Shown in pieces: positions 1-11,610 of a DNA stretch of 64,000 nucleotides. Position numbers and translations under genes: made by a program. Position 1 is the first letter of the stretch. Every line of letters starts with the position of its first letter. Under the pieces are notes generated by a model. That model ran no database searches and was not told the DNA's origin. It was given only the letters and a program-made list of their open reading frames with translations. The stretch comes from Albula goreensis (Eukaryota; Chordata; Actinopteri; Albuliformes; Albulidae), in contig CM040746.1 of assembly GCA_022829145.1 (NCBI GenBank), positions 3,442,731-3,506,730 on the forward strand, read 5' to 3'.

Positions 1-600
1 ACTACCTACAAAGCACTACATGGCCTTGGGCCTTCATCCTTAGATTCTGATTGAGCCTTATGTTCCCCGTTGTTCAGCTACTGATGACCTTTTAGTAGTT
101 CCTCAGTACTGATTAGAAACCATTGGGGGTCGAGCTTTCAGCTGCTTTGCACTATGACCATGGAAGCAGCATTTGAGATCATCGTGGACCTTCGCCCAGC
201 AACAGTTTTTAAAAAAGCCAAACTATAGCATGGATTGTTCACACTGACATGTCAGACATTTTCAGAATATTCTCAGAGACTCTTCCATAACCTCCTTCGC
301 TAACTTAGATCTAGTCATTAATTAGCTTTGTACAGGTATATTTAACTTCACCATCTTCAGCTTTGTTGTGAATTATCTCATATAATTAAGCAGCAGTTAA
401 CTCCCTGTCTTAATAAGTGACTAACTCATTTTTATTTTAAAGTGTGATCTTCCTCGTGGGGCTTCATGGCCTTTCTGATTGCTTAAGGACAAGATGAAAA
501 TGACTTCAGTAAGCATGTTATTTATAACTTGTATGTATTGCATTTATAATATGTTAGTATGCTATTTAGCTTATCTGTTGTGTCAATAAACTGTTGTCTT
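1..600 (+). mobile_element. LINE 3' end (L2/CR1/Rex-like), 5'-truncated by the window
   Basis: The first ~240 bases translate in pieces into the C-terminal tail of a non-LTR retrotransposon ORF2: YKALHGLGPSSLDS, LLVVPQY, LETIGGRAFSCFA, then a degenerate lysine-rich end. This WKALHGLAP...LLVVP...GGRAFS pattern is known at the extreme C-terminus of fish L2/CR1/Rex-type LINE proteins. Stops and a frame change show it is dead. The ~350 bases after it would be the 3' UTR; an AATAAA lies at 585-590 followed by T-rich sequence. The family level (L2 versus Rex1) is not certain, and the 3' boundary is an estimate. Confidence 0.6.
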
Positions 601-670
601 GTCTTTTTGTATTTCAGTTCGTTCAAATGTGTGTGTTTAATTGTGTTTGGTTGTGATGGAGGTTGGTAAG

Positions 671-1110
671 GGTGTATTCACACTAGGCAATCCCTAAAGT
701 CCAGTTTGTCTGACAGGTGTGATTGCTCCGTACTGTGCCCGGGCACAGTACACTGAACCCGGGTCCGCGTTCAAGCGGTGTACATTTGGTGTGAACCACT
801 AACTGTGCCCGAACATGGAACTCAGTCATTATGCTAAGAAACAGACCAATATTTCATGCCAGATTACAATAGCCTAATCACAATAATCTTAGATAGTGGT
901 AACCAGTTAGGGCTACTACTTGTGTGTTCACTACTTCCATCACTACAACAAAAACACCTTCTATTACTTCTTGGATACTACACTTTTCAATTAATTTGAG
1001 AATATTTGGGTAAATAACGGGTCTGGTTCTCAGTTTATTGATGACCGTGAATTGTATTCGGTGAGTAAAGCTGCAAATTCCTCCCTCAACGTTGGTTGCC
1101 TCCATAAAAA
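671..1110. mobile_element. MITE-like DNA transposon end with perfect palindrome
   Basis: The stretch starts with a GGTGTATTCACACTAGG-like end, typical in style of fish MITEs whose termini read GTGTGAA. It holds a perfect 22-base palindrome at 730-751 (core ACTGTGCCCGGGCACAGT) and a second GGTGTGAACC motif at 787-802. No matching inverted end was found within the next kilobase, so it is a single end or truncated copy. A short minus-strand ORF at 878-1105 matches nothing I recognise. Confidence 0.4.
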
Positions 1111-2543
1111 TCTTCCTATACGTGCAGCAAGATTAACAGTAAATCGCTGCATGCATAATTAACAAATCTATAAGGCATCTGAGTGGGCCGTGGCATCACC
1201 ACACCCAAAACGACTCCAAAAAGTTCAATCATGAAATCCAGTGTGCTGAGCAAGACACAAAAAGTCGCACCTTGATGACATAAGAATGCTTGGGCCCAGA
1301 ACGTTAAGTGCAACGTAAGTGCAGGCTAGCGAGGGAATGGGGAGGGGAAATAGCCCTGCTCGGGCATGGCACAAGGTAACCGGGCCTAGTGGTGAGTACG
1401 CCCTTAGTGTTATGGCCAACTTCGCCCTCTTTGTTACCAAAACACTGGTGGACCTTTTGATTCAAAATATCAGCAGGTACTGTGTTCACCTTTCATTTGA
1501 TATCCAGAATTGCAATTCGTGATAAAACATGTTTGTTGGTGCGACTCCTACTTCAAAAAAGTGCATATTAACATTTTAAATCTATTGCCCATTTTGTATT
1601 ACAACTAGTATCTGATCTTGACAAGTCATTTCTCAGTATATTCTAACCTGATCAATCGTATAAGAATGAAATCCATTTGATTTACATATATTTTTTAAAA
1701 AAATAACTACATTTAACTGAACTACTCGGCTCTTGCATGTAGATTGTGCTGCATAATTTTTTTTAAATATAATTACTGTGTCTGATAACATATGTTGAAG
1801 CCACTTCATTTTAACAGAAACTGTCCAGGTTTGTGAATTACAAGGTAGAGTTTGTACCTGGCTATGTCACTCATTGGTCTAATCAACTTTCAAAACTGAA
1901 GTTTTATTTTCAGCAGACTCTTAGTACTAGGTAATGCAACTCAGAGAAAAACATGACTGGGCCATCAAGTTTTCATGGAGGGCGTGTCGTTTTCCAGGCT
2001 GAATTAGCAAAATTCAAGATCCTATATGAGTCCTCCTACTTTTCTGCCCTGCACGGGCTGGGCGTGGCCGCATAAACCAGGTCAGAATATGAATAAGTGT
2101 TTTCCATGTAAGTATTTCCTAAAAACACTAAGCGCCCTCAAGTCAGAAATCCTCCCTTGGTGAAGGGAAAGGTGAAATAGTCCCACACTCAAATGTGTTT
2201 TTGGCCTTTAGTAGACTCTATTTTAACAAGACAATTAAGAATGACATTTTTTGAGATGACACCACATGCAGTTAGCACTGAATACTGAAATATAAACAAA
2301 TCTTAAAACACAAAACAATAATAACATGAGTGACATGGACTCAAGATAATCCTATTTATTTGTATTTTTCTCCACAGAGTAAGAGGGAAATATAAGATTA
2401 ACAGAGAAAACAAAAATGCTTTGGCTGTACATACAATTTAAAAAAAAATCTCACTCTAATGCAATTATTTACTTATTGATTCATTACAAGAAATGAGAAG
2501 GTATACAGTTGTACAAAAGTAATGCAGAATGCAGAGGTCAAAG

Positions 2544-2544
<1 letters not shown>
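1111..2544. other. Unassigned non-coding DNA
   Basis: AT-rich unique-looking sequence. Only short ORFs without recognisable domains are present. I see no transposon ends, RNA genes or promoters that I could defend. Confidence 0.5.

Positions 2545-2616
<72 letters not shown>
2545..2616. repeat. (CA)n microsatellite, ~36 units
   Basis: Uninterrupted CA dinucleotide run. It produces artefactual poly-Cys-Val reading frames on the minus strand, which should not be annotated as genes. Confidence 0.97.
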
Positions 2617-2618
<2 letters not shown>

Positions 2619-2649
2619 TAGGTGATATATGCTTCAGTATAAAATTGTA

Positions 2650-2975
2650 GGGCACTCAGCACTGGCTTCACATGCATGTAATAACATGATACTTAGCACA
2701 GGCCGTGCCTACATAGGTCATAACAGGTTCACAAGCATGTAATAACACAATACCCCACACTGGTCGTGCTTACATAGGTCATAACAGGTTCACATGCATG
2801 TAATAACACAATACCCCACACTGGTTGTGCTTACATAGGTCATAACACATTCACATGCATGTAATAACACAATAATCAGCACTGGCCATACCCAAACATG
2901 TAATAACATGTTAACATCTATGTAATAACACAATACTCAGCACTGGCCATGCCTACATCGATCATAACAGGGTAC
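2650..2975. repeat. 61-bp tandem repeat, ~5 copies
   Basis: The motif GCATGTAATAACA recurs at 2674, 2735, 2796, 2857 and about 2918, always 61 bases apart. Each unit also carries ACACTGGTCGTGC and ACATAGGTCATAACA. The middle units are nearly identical and the outer ones diverged, as expected for unequal-crossing growth from the centre. The array sits directly after the (CA)n run. Confidence 0.9.
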
Positions 2976-3384
2976 TCAGTTGGCCACACATACATAATTC
3001 TTGCTATCACTGGCAGACTTTTTCAGTCAGGGTGAAATTAGGCTGTAATGTTTGTTGTGAGGCATATGGAAAAAAAAAATCTGAATATAGGTACATAATC
3101 ACATCAATTCACTTTGAGCAGGCACTAAACTTTAAAAAAGTAAACTAATTATCCAACTGACAAATGGAAGCCACTTATCACGGCAACTCCACATGGTTCC
3201 AATCAATACTGTCTACATTCTCCGTGTGTAGTCATTGACAAAATATGAAATGTTAAAACATGAAGGCAAATATGAGTTTTAATATAAAATATGAGTCAAA
3301 TGAAATATGAATCATCGGCAATGTGTCTTCTGGAGGAGCCTTCCAACCAGTGGAGTAAAAAAATGTTTTTATTTCATTACCATC

Positions 3385-3595
3385 TGTCCAGTGCGGTTAC
3401 TCATGTTTGGTATGATGATACTTGTACTTACCTTTGGCCCTGTACAGTTAGATAATGTTAGATAAAATGATACTGCTTTTATCTTCTGTCCAGTACGGTT
3501 AGTAATGTAAGATTCAATGATACTGTACTTACCTTCATCCCAGTGCAGTTAGTAACCTTATGTTGAATCATACTGTCTCAATGACACCTCACTCT
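3385..3595. repeat. Diverged ~50-bp tandem repeat, ~4 copies
   Basis: Four successive segments share CCAGTRCGGTTA, a TTAGATAATG-like middle, and ATGATACTGTACTTACC with a spacing of about 50 bases. The copies are more diverged than those of the 61-bp array 400 bases upstream. The boundaries are approximate. Confidence 0.65.
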
Positions 3596-4218
3596 CTCCC
3601 AAATTCAAAAAACTTGTTAGTGCCTCTTTGCTACACCTACATTATCGCTTCCAAACCCAACAATTAATAGAATCTTTCATTTTGATAGGGGTCCCATTTT
3701 AAACCGAAGAGAGAGGCCCTTCTTCTACAGACTCAAAATGCAGATACAAAAAAGATAGACAAGGAGGCCAGCTGTGGCAGTCTTTACTCTGTTTACACTA
3801 GCGCTAAAACTCATCCATTTACAGTCGCACTGCTAATTACTCACATTAGGACTAGCACTCATCTGCAGCGCTGCTAAAACTGCATGAGTGCTAGTCCACT
3901 TAAAACTTTTCAGCTTTCTAGCACAAAAATTCTGACACCATTTTCAGTAGTGTTAAAACACAGCTGAACGGGCTTGTGATAACACTCAATTCTCACAAGT
4001 ATTAAATCTCGGTCATTAAAGTATGAATGTAACCTAATTGGTTTTGTTAACGTTAAGCCTGTTGAACTAATGCTAGTTAGCAGGATGAACAGATGAAAGC
4101 TATCAGCAGTCCCCACCACTTAAAACCGCCATGAAGATTTGGTTTCAGAATAAGAGACCTCATATTATAAGAGCATATCCCTCCAGTTTTCACATGGGAC
4201 AGGCCGGTGCTATAGCAA
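3596..4218. other. Unassigned non-coding DNA
   Basis: No gene or known repeat recognised. The region 3780-3900 repeats words such as ACTAGCACTCAT/GCTAAAACT in both orientations, weakly suggesting an old short duplication, but I could not define a unit. Confidence 0.4.
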
Positions 4219-5908
4219 CAGAATCACAGGGATCTGTGCTACACCTGCAGAATCACACAGGATCTGTGTTACAACCACAGAATCACCTAGGTCTGTGCCA
4301 TAGGTCTGTGCCATAGCTGAGCCTGTGCAGAATCACCTGGGCCTGTGCTATAGCTGCAGAAACATATGAGCCTGTGCTACAACCACAGAATCACCTGGGC
4401 CTGTGCTATAGCAGCAGAAACATATGAGGCTGTGCTGCAACCACAGAATTACATGGGCCTGTGCTACAGCTGCAGACACATGTGAGCCTGTGCTACAACC
4501 ACAGAATCACCTGGGCCTGTGCTACAGCAGCAGAAACATGTGAGCCTGTGCTACAACCACAGAATCACCTGGGCCTGTGCTACAGGTGCAGAATCACCTG
4601 GGGCATGCAGAATCCCTGGGCTACAAGAATTACATGGGCCTGTGCTACAGCTGCAGAATCACCTGGGCCTGTGCTACAGCAGCAGAAACACATGAGCCTG
4701 TGCTACAACCACAGAATCACCTGGGCCTGTGCTACAGCTGCAGAAACACATGAGCCTGTGCTACAGCTGCAGAATTACATGGGCCTGTGCTACAGCTGCA
4801 GAATCACCTGGGCCTGTGCTACAGCTGCAGAATTACATGGGCCTGTGCTACAGAATCACCTGGGCCTGTGCTATACATGCAGCAGAAACATGTGAGCCTG
4901 TGCTACAGCCAGAATCACCTGGGCCTGTGCTACAGCCACAGAATTACATGGGCCTGTGCTACAGCTGCAGAATCACCTGGGCCTGTGCTACAGCTGCAGA
5001 ATCACATGGGCCTGTGCTGAAACACATGAGCCTGTGCTACAGCCACAGAATCACCTGGGCCTGTGCTACAGCTGAATCACATGGGCCTGTGCTACAGCTG
5101 TAGAATCACCTGGGCCTGTGCTACAGCTGCAGAATTACATGGGCCTGTGCTACAGCCACAGAATCACCTGGGCCTGTGCTACAGCTGCAGAATCACATGG
5201 GCCTGTGCTATAGCTGCAGAATCACATGGGCCTGTGCTACAGCCACAGAATCACCTGGGCCTGTGCTACAGCTGCAGAATCACATGGGCCTGTGCTACAG
5301 CTGCGAGCACCTGGGCCTGTGCTACAGCTGCAGAATCACATGGGCCTGTGCTACAGCAGAATCACCTGGGCCTGAGTCTGTGCTACAGCCACAGAATTAC
5401 ATGGGCCTGTGCTACAGCCACAGAATTACATGGGCCTGTGCTACAGCTGCAGAATTACATGGGCCTGTGCTACAGCTGCAGAATCACATGGGCCTGTGCT
5501 ACAGACAGAATCACCTGGGCCTGTGCTAGAATAGCAGCAGAAGAATCACATGAGGCTGTGCTTCAACCAGAAATTACATGGGCCTGTGCTACAGCTGCAG
5601 ACACACCTGGGCCTGAGCCTGGGCCTGCTACAACCACAGAATCACCTGGGCCTGTGCTACAGCTGCAGAATCACATGGACCTGAGCAGCAGAATCTGGGC
5701 CTGCTACAGCTGCAGAATCACATGGGCAGCTGCAGAATCACCTGGGCCTGTGCTACAGCTGCAGAATCACCTGCGTCTGTGCTACAGAATCACCTGGGCC
5801 TGTGCTATAGCAGCAGAAACATAATGAGCCTGTGCTACAGCTGCAGAATCACCTGGGCCTGTGCTACAGCTGCAGAATCATATGGGCCTGTGCTTCAGCT
5901 GCAAAACT
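4219..5908. repeat. 29-bp minisatellite, ~55-60 copies
   Basis: The unit contains AATCACCTGGGCCTGTGCTA followed by CAGCTGCAG. The spacing between consecutive GGGCCTGTGCTA cores is 29 in clean stretches. Variants alternate AATCACCTGG, AATTACATGG, AATCACATGG and AAACACATGA in the first half and CAGCTGCAG, CAACCACAG or CAGCAGCAG in the second. Small indels break the phase in places. Since 29 is not a multiple of three, each frame reads three units as a 29-residue super-repeat (QNHLGLCYSC, RITWACATAA, ESPGPVLQL), so all plus-strand frames stay open for long runs. The ORFs of up to 253 codons here are artefacts of this. Confidence 0.97.
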
Positions 5909-7630
5909 GGAGCTGCATGCATCTTTCATGTCGCTCCATATGGAAGGCTATTCCCAACCACAGTCCAGGGAACGCATCCCTTCAAGCCTCTAACTATCCC
6001 ACTGTTCAGACGCTGGGTATCCATTCAAATAGAAAGAGGAGAAACTAATGAAAAAAATTATCTTCCTTCCAATTTCACAGCCCAGTTCAGAGCCTCTGTG
6101 AGGGAGTCTAAAATATTTTTCCTCTGTTTATTTATTTCTTTTTTGCAAATTTGCTAAGTTCCCTCTTTTGAATCAGTCCTTTGGTTCTGCCTGCCCCCAG
6201 TTTCCTCTCATCCACGTCGACAAATCAAAGCAACCTGCCATCGCTAATAGGGCTATTTTACGGCATATCTTTGTGCTTTATTTGACATTCCAATATAACA
6301 CCTCATAAAACATAAATAAAATAATAATAAAGGAAGAAAGCTTTAGATAAAATGAAACCTAATAACCATTTCGGATAATCTGGGTGGGGTGTGAAGGCAA
6401 GGTGGGCTGAGGGAGTGTGGGGGGGTCGACTGTTGTCAGACTCGAAAGTGGGAAATTTATTATTCATCAAAAGGTGCGGCAGCCAATCCGTTGCACTGAA
6501 ATATGAAAAAAAGGACAGCATAAGCAGTGGAATCTTAGAGGATTGAGCCAAGATATTTATTTATTTGTTATTTGGCTCTATTGAGGGAGGTGGTAATCCT
6601 GTAAAGTCCTGGATTTGCCTTTTCTTTCCGACGCTCTGAACTGCATGGAATAAGAGGAGCTTACACACTGGCGGGCTGGAGCAGTTTATGAATCAGTAAG
6701 AGTGTCACAAGAGCCTGAGCTATTGATCCCGGAAAATCACAGATAGAGTGTCCGTCTGAGGGCGTCCATCTTCTGCGCGCAGAAAGCGTTTCTCCATAAG
6801 TGTGATGTTTTAGGGTGTCCAAAACCTGCAAACCCCCCCACCGTTCTTTCCACATTACAGTCGACTGAGAGAAGGGTACAAAAAAACTGATAACTTGAGC
6901 AGGACTCCACTGCCGCAACCACTTTTTTCATTTAATTACGAGGTAGATATCTTTCCCCTAGCCTCCAGACCAAAGTGCATTCTGGGACTTTGCTCTTTGT
7001 GTCGGTGCTAGGTTTGAAAAGGAGGTTCCCTTGAGAATTTATCTTGGGACTATGCTGTATTTGCAGGGAGCACAGTAGCACATTATACCAGTTCTCAGTG
7101 TCAACTCAAAAGAGCAAAGAAAACACAGGCTTTGACTGTATTACATCTTCGCCTTCTGAACATGCATAGTACCTCTCAATTGGACTGGGAAAACTTACTT
7201 ATAGAAGTGCACTGTTTTTGATATCTATTCTTCAACAAGCCGCTTTGATTTTCTTTCTTTTTTTTGGTAAAATATACTTAATAGACACTGCATTATGAAT
7301 AAATTTTCGCAAATGTTAAACTGCTGGAAAAGTGGGGCTTTAAACGTTAGTGTAGGAAAATTCAACGAGTGTGACAGCTTTGGTATAAAAACAGATTAAA
7401 TTCTTAAAACGTGTCTTTTGTCATACTGCAGTATGATGACTTGTGAAATAAAAGCCATTGAGCATCAGAGATGGACTTCCGGGCATCTGAACTCTCCTCG
7501 TTAGCGGTTTGAGGACAAATTCCCAAGTATTTGCAGTTTTCTTCTTGCCTGCTGCTTATCACCCATGAGAAAATTGCGCATATCGAGATACATGCCAATG
7601 CAAATGTGAGATTGCACAAGAAGAAAGTGT
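5909..7630. other. Unique non-coding DNA; G4 motif at 6404-6426
   Basis: No coding region or transposon recognised. The plus strand at 6404-6426 reads GGGCTGAGGGAGTGTGGGGGG, a G-quadruplex-type motif (four G-runs with loops of 4, 5 and 1). At 6200-6330 are scattered TAAT/ATTA words and an ATCAAAG (TCF-type) word. This fits, but does not prove, conserved regulatory DNA. The 3' end borders the LTR element's target site. Confidence 0.4.
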
Positions 7631-7635
7631 CAAAT
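7631..7635. repeat. Target site duplication, left copy (CAAAT)
   Basis: CAAAT immediately precedes the left LTR and the same five bases follow the right LTR at 13088-13092. A 5-bp duplication is normal for Ty3-type integrase. Confidence 0.95.
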
Positions 7636-8202
7636 TGTCAGGACTCAGAGGGACCCAAGCGCAGACAGAGGTACGTAATAAACAGGGGTTTATTAAGCCG
7701 ACAGAAGCACAGTCCACAAATCCAAAATCCAAGTCGTTAATCAGGCAGAGGTCAAAACCAGAGAGGCTCGGCAAAGGTACAGAAACGCAATCCAGGGTGG
7801 CAGTCAAAAACAGGCAAAGAGTTCGTAAACAGGCAGGCTCAGCAAAGGTACAAAAATCACAAGGCGAAGAATCAAAACCAAAAAACAGACAGGGTAATAA
7901 CAGGCAGGCAGATCAGAAACAGAAAGGCTTGTAGCGCAACAGGTACTTAACACACTGAGACGAACTCGCAACGAACAAAAGACAGGGCAGGGTATAAATA
8001 CACAACTTAACCAGCAATGAGACACAGGTGAGACAGCAGGGCAGGTGAAACACATGATAATCAGAGAAGGGAACAAGGTGGGCGGGAAAACTGAATGACA
8101 ACAAAAGCACATGGACAGAGAGTGAAAAGCAAAACACGGAAACAATCGAACAAAACTGACAGAAACAAAAACAATAATCCCGATCACCCCACAGTACTGA
8201 CA
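7636..8202 (-). repeat. 3' LTR of the sushi-type element
   Basis: 567 bp, beginning TGTCAGGACTC and ending CAGTACTGACA on the plus strand. In element sense it begins TGTCAGTACTGTGGGG. It carries a poly(A) signal AATAAA (minus strand, 7689-7694) shortly before the U5 end and a TATA-type box upstream of the presumed transcript start. Nearly identical to the right LTR. Confidence 0.95.
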
Positions 8203-8217
8203 GTACCCCCCCCCCTA
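8203..8217 (-). promoter_or_regulatory. Polypurine tract next to the 3' LTR
   Basis: Ten C on the plus strand (8206-8215), i.e. a G10 run in element sense, ending three bases from the LTR edge. This is the expected place for the plus-strand primer of reverse transcription. Confidence 0.8.
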
Positions 8218-8239
8218 CGAACGCCACCTGGCGTTCTAG

Positions 8240-8412
8240 CAGGCACCCCAGGATGCTGCATGTGAAAGTCCCTGATGAGGGCAGGATCCAGGATGTCCCG
8301 GGCCGGGACCCAGCAGCGTTCCTCAGGGCCGAGCCCTCCCAGTCCACCAAGTATTGCAGACCCCTGCCCCGACGACGGACCTTCAGCAAGCGGCGCACAG
8401 TGTACGCCTCGG
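8240..8412 (-). pseudogene. Integrase C-terminal chromodomain
   Basis: The minus strand encodes [19 protein letters not shown] followed by VDWEG, the start of a chromodomain (V-x-[RK]-LL...YLVDWEG). Chromodomains at the integrase C-terminus define chromoviruses and are known to steer integration toward chromatin with particular histone marks. It is preceded by a proline-rich linker and followed by a short tail up to the polypurine tract. Part of the broken element. Confidence 0.85.
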
Positions 8413-9500
8413 AGCCCTCGATGAGACGTGGGGGAGGAGCCTTAGGGGGTGGGCACAGGGGGCTGCGGCGGACAGGTTTGATGCAGGAGACGTGGAAAGT
8501 GGGGTGGATGCGGCGGAGGGGGGGAGGCAGCTGGAGGCGGACTGCCACAGGACTGATGACCTTGGTGATGGGGAAGGGACCGATGAACCGGGGAGCCAAT
8601 TTCCGGGAGTCCACCTTGAGAGGAAGGTCACGGGTGGAAAGCCAGACCCGCTGACCCTGGAGGTAACGCGGAGCCTTGGAGCGCCGACGGTCAGCCGCCT
8701 TCTTGATGTGGGCTGACGCCCGCAGCAGTGCCGACCGAGCCCTCCTCCAGGTGCGGCGGCATCTCCGGATAAAGGCAGCTGCAGATGGAACACTCACCTC
8801 CTCCTCCTGGGATGGGAACAGGGGGGGTTGGTACCCGAGGCAGCAGTGGAAGGGCGACAGACCCGTGGAGGAGGAGGGGAGGGAGTTGACCGAGTATTCC
8901 ACCCACGGCAGCTGCCGACTCCAAGCAGAGGCGTCCCTGGAGACCAGACATCGCAGCACCGTCTCAAGCTGTTGATTAGCCCGCTCGGTCTGGCCGTTAG
9001 TCTGGGGGTGAAAACCTGAGGACAGTTTAGCAGAGGCACCAATCAATGTACAAAATGACCTCCAAAATTGAGAAGTGAACTGGGGCCCCTATCTGACACG
9101 ACCTCCAAGGGAAGCCCATGCAACCTAAAAACATGAGCCACCAGGAGCTCAGCAGTTTCCTTGGCAGAGGGTAATTTAGGAAGCGCAATGAAATGTACTG
9201 CCTTGGAGAAACGGTCCACGATCGTGAGGATGACTGTGTTACCGTCAGATGGGGGCAAACCAGTGACAAAATCCAGCGCGATGTGCGACCAGGGCCTACG
9301 AGGGACCGGTAGAGGGCGCAACAGGCCAGCAGGAGAACTGGTGGAAGGCTTGTTCCGGGCGCAGACCGAGCAGGCAGAGACAAAGCTGTGGACGTCCTCC
9401 TTCATGTCAGGCCACCAGAAGCGTTGTTTCAGCAGAGCCATGGTGCGTCTTACTCCTGGATGACAGGCCAGCTTGGAGGAGTGTCCCCACTGCAGCACCT
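8413..9500 (-). pseudogene. Integrase region (HHCC, catalytic core, GPY/F)
   Basis: In element order: an HHCC zinc-binding module ([17 protein letters not shown], then CSVCARNK; about 9365-9490), a catalytic core with [28 protein letters not shown] and [15 protein letters not shown] (about 8950-9310), and a GPF-type module ([12 protein letters not shown]; about 8500-8700). These match Ty3-type integrases and are close in sequence to the sushi family. Parts are recognisable throughout although the frame is not continuous. Confidence 0.9.
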
Positions 9501-9689
9501 GGGAACGGACACCTTGAGGAACGAACAAACAGTTAGTCGGACAGGCACTGGGAGCAGACTCACCACCGAGGGCGGTGCGGACCACCGACTCAATTTCCCA
9601 CTGCGCAGCCGCTACCCAGCAGCGATCAGGCAGGATGTGACCCTTCTCAGGAGAGCTTTCTGATGAGGCATGTAGACGCGAGAGGGCAT

Positions 9690-10040
9690 CTGGTTTGGCA
9701 TTCTTGGAGCCCGGGCGATATGAGAGAGAGAAGTTGAAACGGGCGAAGAGGGACCAGCGTGCCTGGCGAGAATTAAGCCGTTTGGCAGAACGAAGGTACT
9801 CTAGATTCTTATGGTCCGTCCACACCAGGAAGGGATCCTTCGTTCCTTCCAACCAGTGCCTCCACTCCTCTAACGCTAGCTTGACCGCCAAGAGCTCCCG
9901 GTCCCCAATGTCGTAATTCCGTTCAGCGGGAGACAGTCTGCGGAGAAAAAGGCACAGGGGTGAAGCTTGTCATCCTGACTGGACACCTGAGAGAGGACTG
10001 CTCCCACCCCTACATCCGAGGCATCCACCTCCACCACGAA
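9690..10040 (-). pseudogene. RNase H region
   Basis: The minus strand shows [16 protein letters not shown] (RNase H start with its first acidic residue) and later [18 protein letters not shown] and [17 protein letters not shown]. This is the standard RNase H and tether of Ty3-type pol, located directly after the reverse transcriptase as in the family. Confidence 0.9.
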
Positions 10041-10299
10041 CTGACGGGCAGGATCAGGCTGGACCAGAATAGGAGCGGAAGTGAAACGCCTCTTGAGTTC
10101 CTGGAATGCCACCTCCGCTGCCGGGGACCAGGAGAACCTAGTGGTGGAGGAAGTGAGAGAGGTCAATGGAGCCGCCACGATACTGTAGTTCCTGATGAAT
10201 CTTCGATAGAAGTTCGCAAATCCCAGGAACCTCTGCAACTCCCTGCGGGACGTGGGTAGCGGCCAGTCCACTACGGCTTGTACCTTCTTAGCATCCATC

Positions 10300-10840
10300 T
10301 GGACTCCCCCCGCTGAAATAACATACCCCAAGAAGGCCACAGTGTCCCGGTGAAATTCGCATTTCTCTGCCTTGACAAATAAATTGTTTTCCAAGAGTCT
10401 CTGCAGGACCTGGCGGACGTGACGGGAGTGCTCGGAAGGGGACCGGGAGAACACCAGGATATCGTCTAGGTAGACGTAGACGAACCGCCCCAACATGTCA
10501 CGCAAAACATCATTTACCAATGCCTGGAAGACAGATGGGGAATTAGTAAGACCAAAAGGCATAACTAAATATTCGTAATGGCCAGTAGGGGTGTTAAATG
10601 CCGTCTTCCACTCATCTCCCTCTCGGATCCGGACCAGGTGATAGGCGTTGCGTAGGTCAAGCTTGGTGAAGACAGATGCACCCTGCAGAGACTCAAAAGC
10701 AGTAGACATTAATGGCAGAGGATAGCGATTCTTTACCGTGATACTGTTGAGACCCCGGTAGTCAATGCAGGGGCGTAGCGATCCATCTTTCTTCCCCACG
10801 AAAAAAAAACCTGCCCCTGCAGGAGACGATGAGGGGCGGA
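10300..10840 (-). pseudogene. Reverse transcriptase region
   Basis: The minus strand encodes [45 protein letters not shown] and [12 protein letters not shown], the latter holding the catalytic YLDD (10461-10472). Followed by the thumb motif [11 protein letters not shown]. This is a textbook Ty3-type RT with all key blocks visible. Confidence 0.95.
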
Positions 10841-11379
10841 TGATACCTGCTGCCAGGGATTCCTGAATGTACTTCTCCATGGCCTGCGTCTCAGGGGTGA
10901 CAGAGAAAAAGGCGGCCTCGGGGAGGCGTGGTCCCTGGCAGCAGATCAATGGCACAGTCATATGGCCGATGGGGAGGCAGCGAGGCGGCCCGGGATTTAC
11001 TGAATACACTTCTAAGGTCCATATACTCTGGGGGAACGTTAGACACGTCAGGGAACTCTTCCAAGGTCTGCCGGATAACAGGGACAGGTACCTGGGCATC
11101 ACGAAGACAGTGCTTGAGACAGTATGCGCTCCACTCCATAACCCGGTTGTTAGCCCAGTCCACCCACGGGTTGTGCCGGCTAAGCCAAGGATGACCCAGC
11201 ACAATGGAAGCCTGCGGGGCATCAATAATGTACAGAGTGAGATCTTCCCTGTGGTTGCCCGACATGAGCAGACTCACCGGTGGGGTCACGTGGGTGACGC
11301 GAGTAAGGGATCTCCCCGTGATGGCAAGGACCTCTAGTGCCGTCTGAAGTGGGACGCGTGAAAGGTGGAGCCGGTCGAC

Positions 11380-11610
11380 CAGGAGGCGTCAATAAAGTTG
11401 CCGTCAGCTCCTGAATCGATCAGGATAGAAACCACCTGGGAGACACCGTCAACGGACAGCGTGGCCGAAAGCAGAGGTCTGGTGGTTGGGAAATCCAGAA
11501 GTGGAGTGAGGTGAAGTTTTACCTCCCCGGCTGCAGGTGAGCATTGGCCCTTTAGCGGACAGGTGGATATGAAGTGTCCCGGGTTGCCGCAGTACAGACA
11601 GGAGCAAGTG
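11380..11610 (-). pseudogene. Gag CCHC knuckle and aspartic protease
   Basis: The nucleocapsid-type knuckle CLYCGNPGHFISTCP lies at about 11,558-11,605 and is followed by the protease active-site motif [12 protein letters not shown] at about 11,388-11,435. Knuckle then protease with no long spacer is usual for sushi-type elements. Confidence 0.9.

Noticed and set aside
4461-5824. ORFs of up to 253 codons with Cys/Trp-rich repeats
   Set aside because: Product of the 29-bp tandem unit, which is open in every plus frame.
8253-11337. Plus-strand ORFs antisense to the LTR element
   Set aside because: Shadows of the minus-strand gag-pol; the minus strand carries all recognisable motifs.
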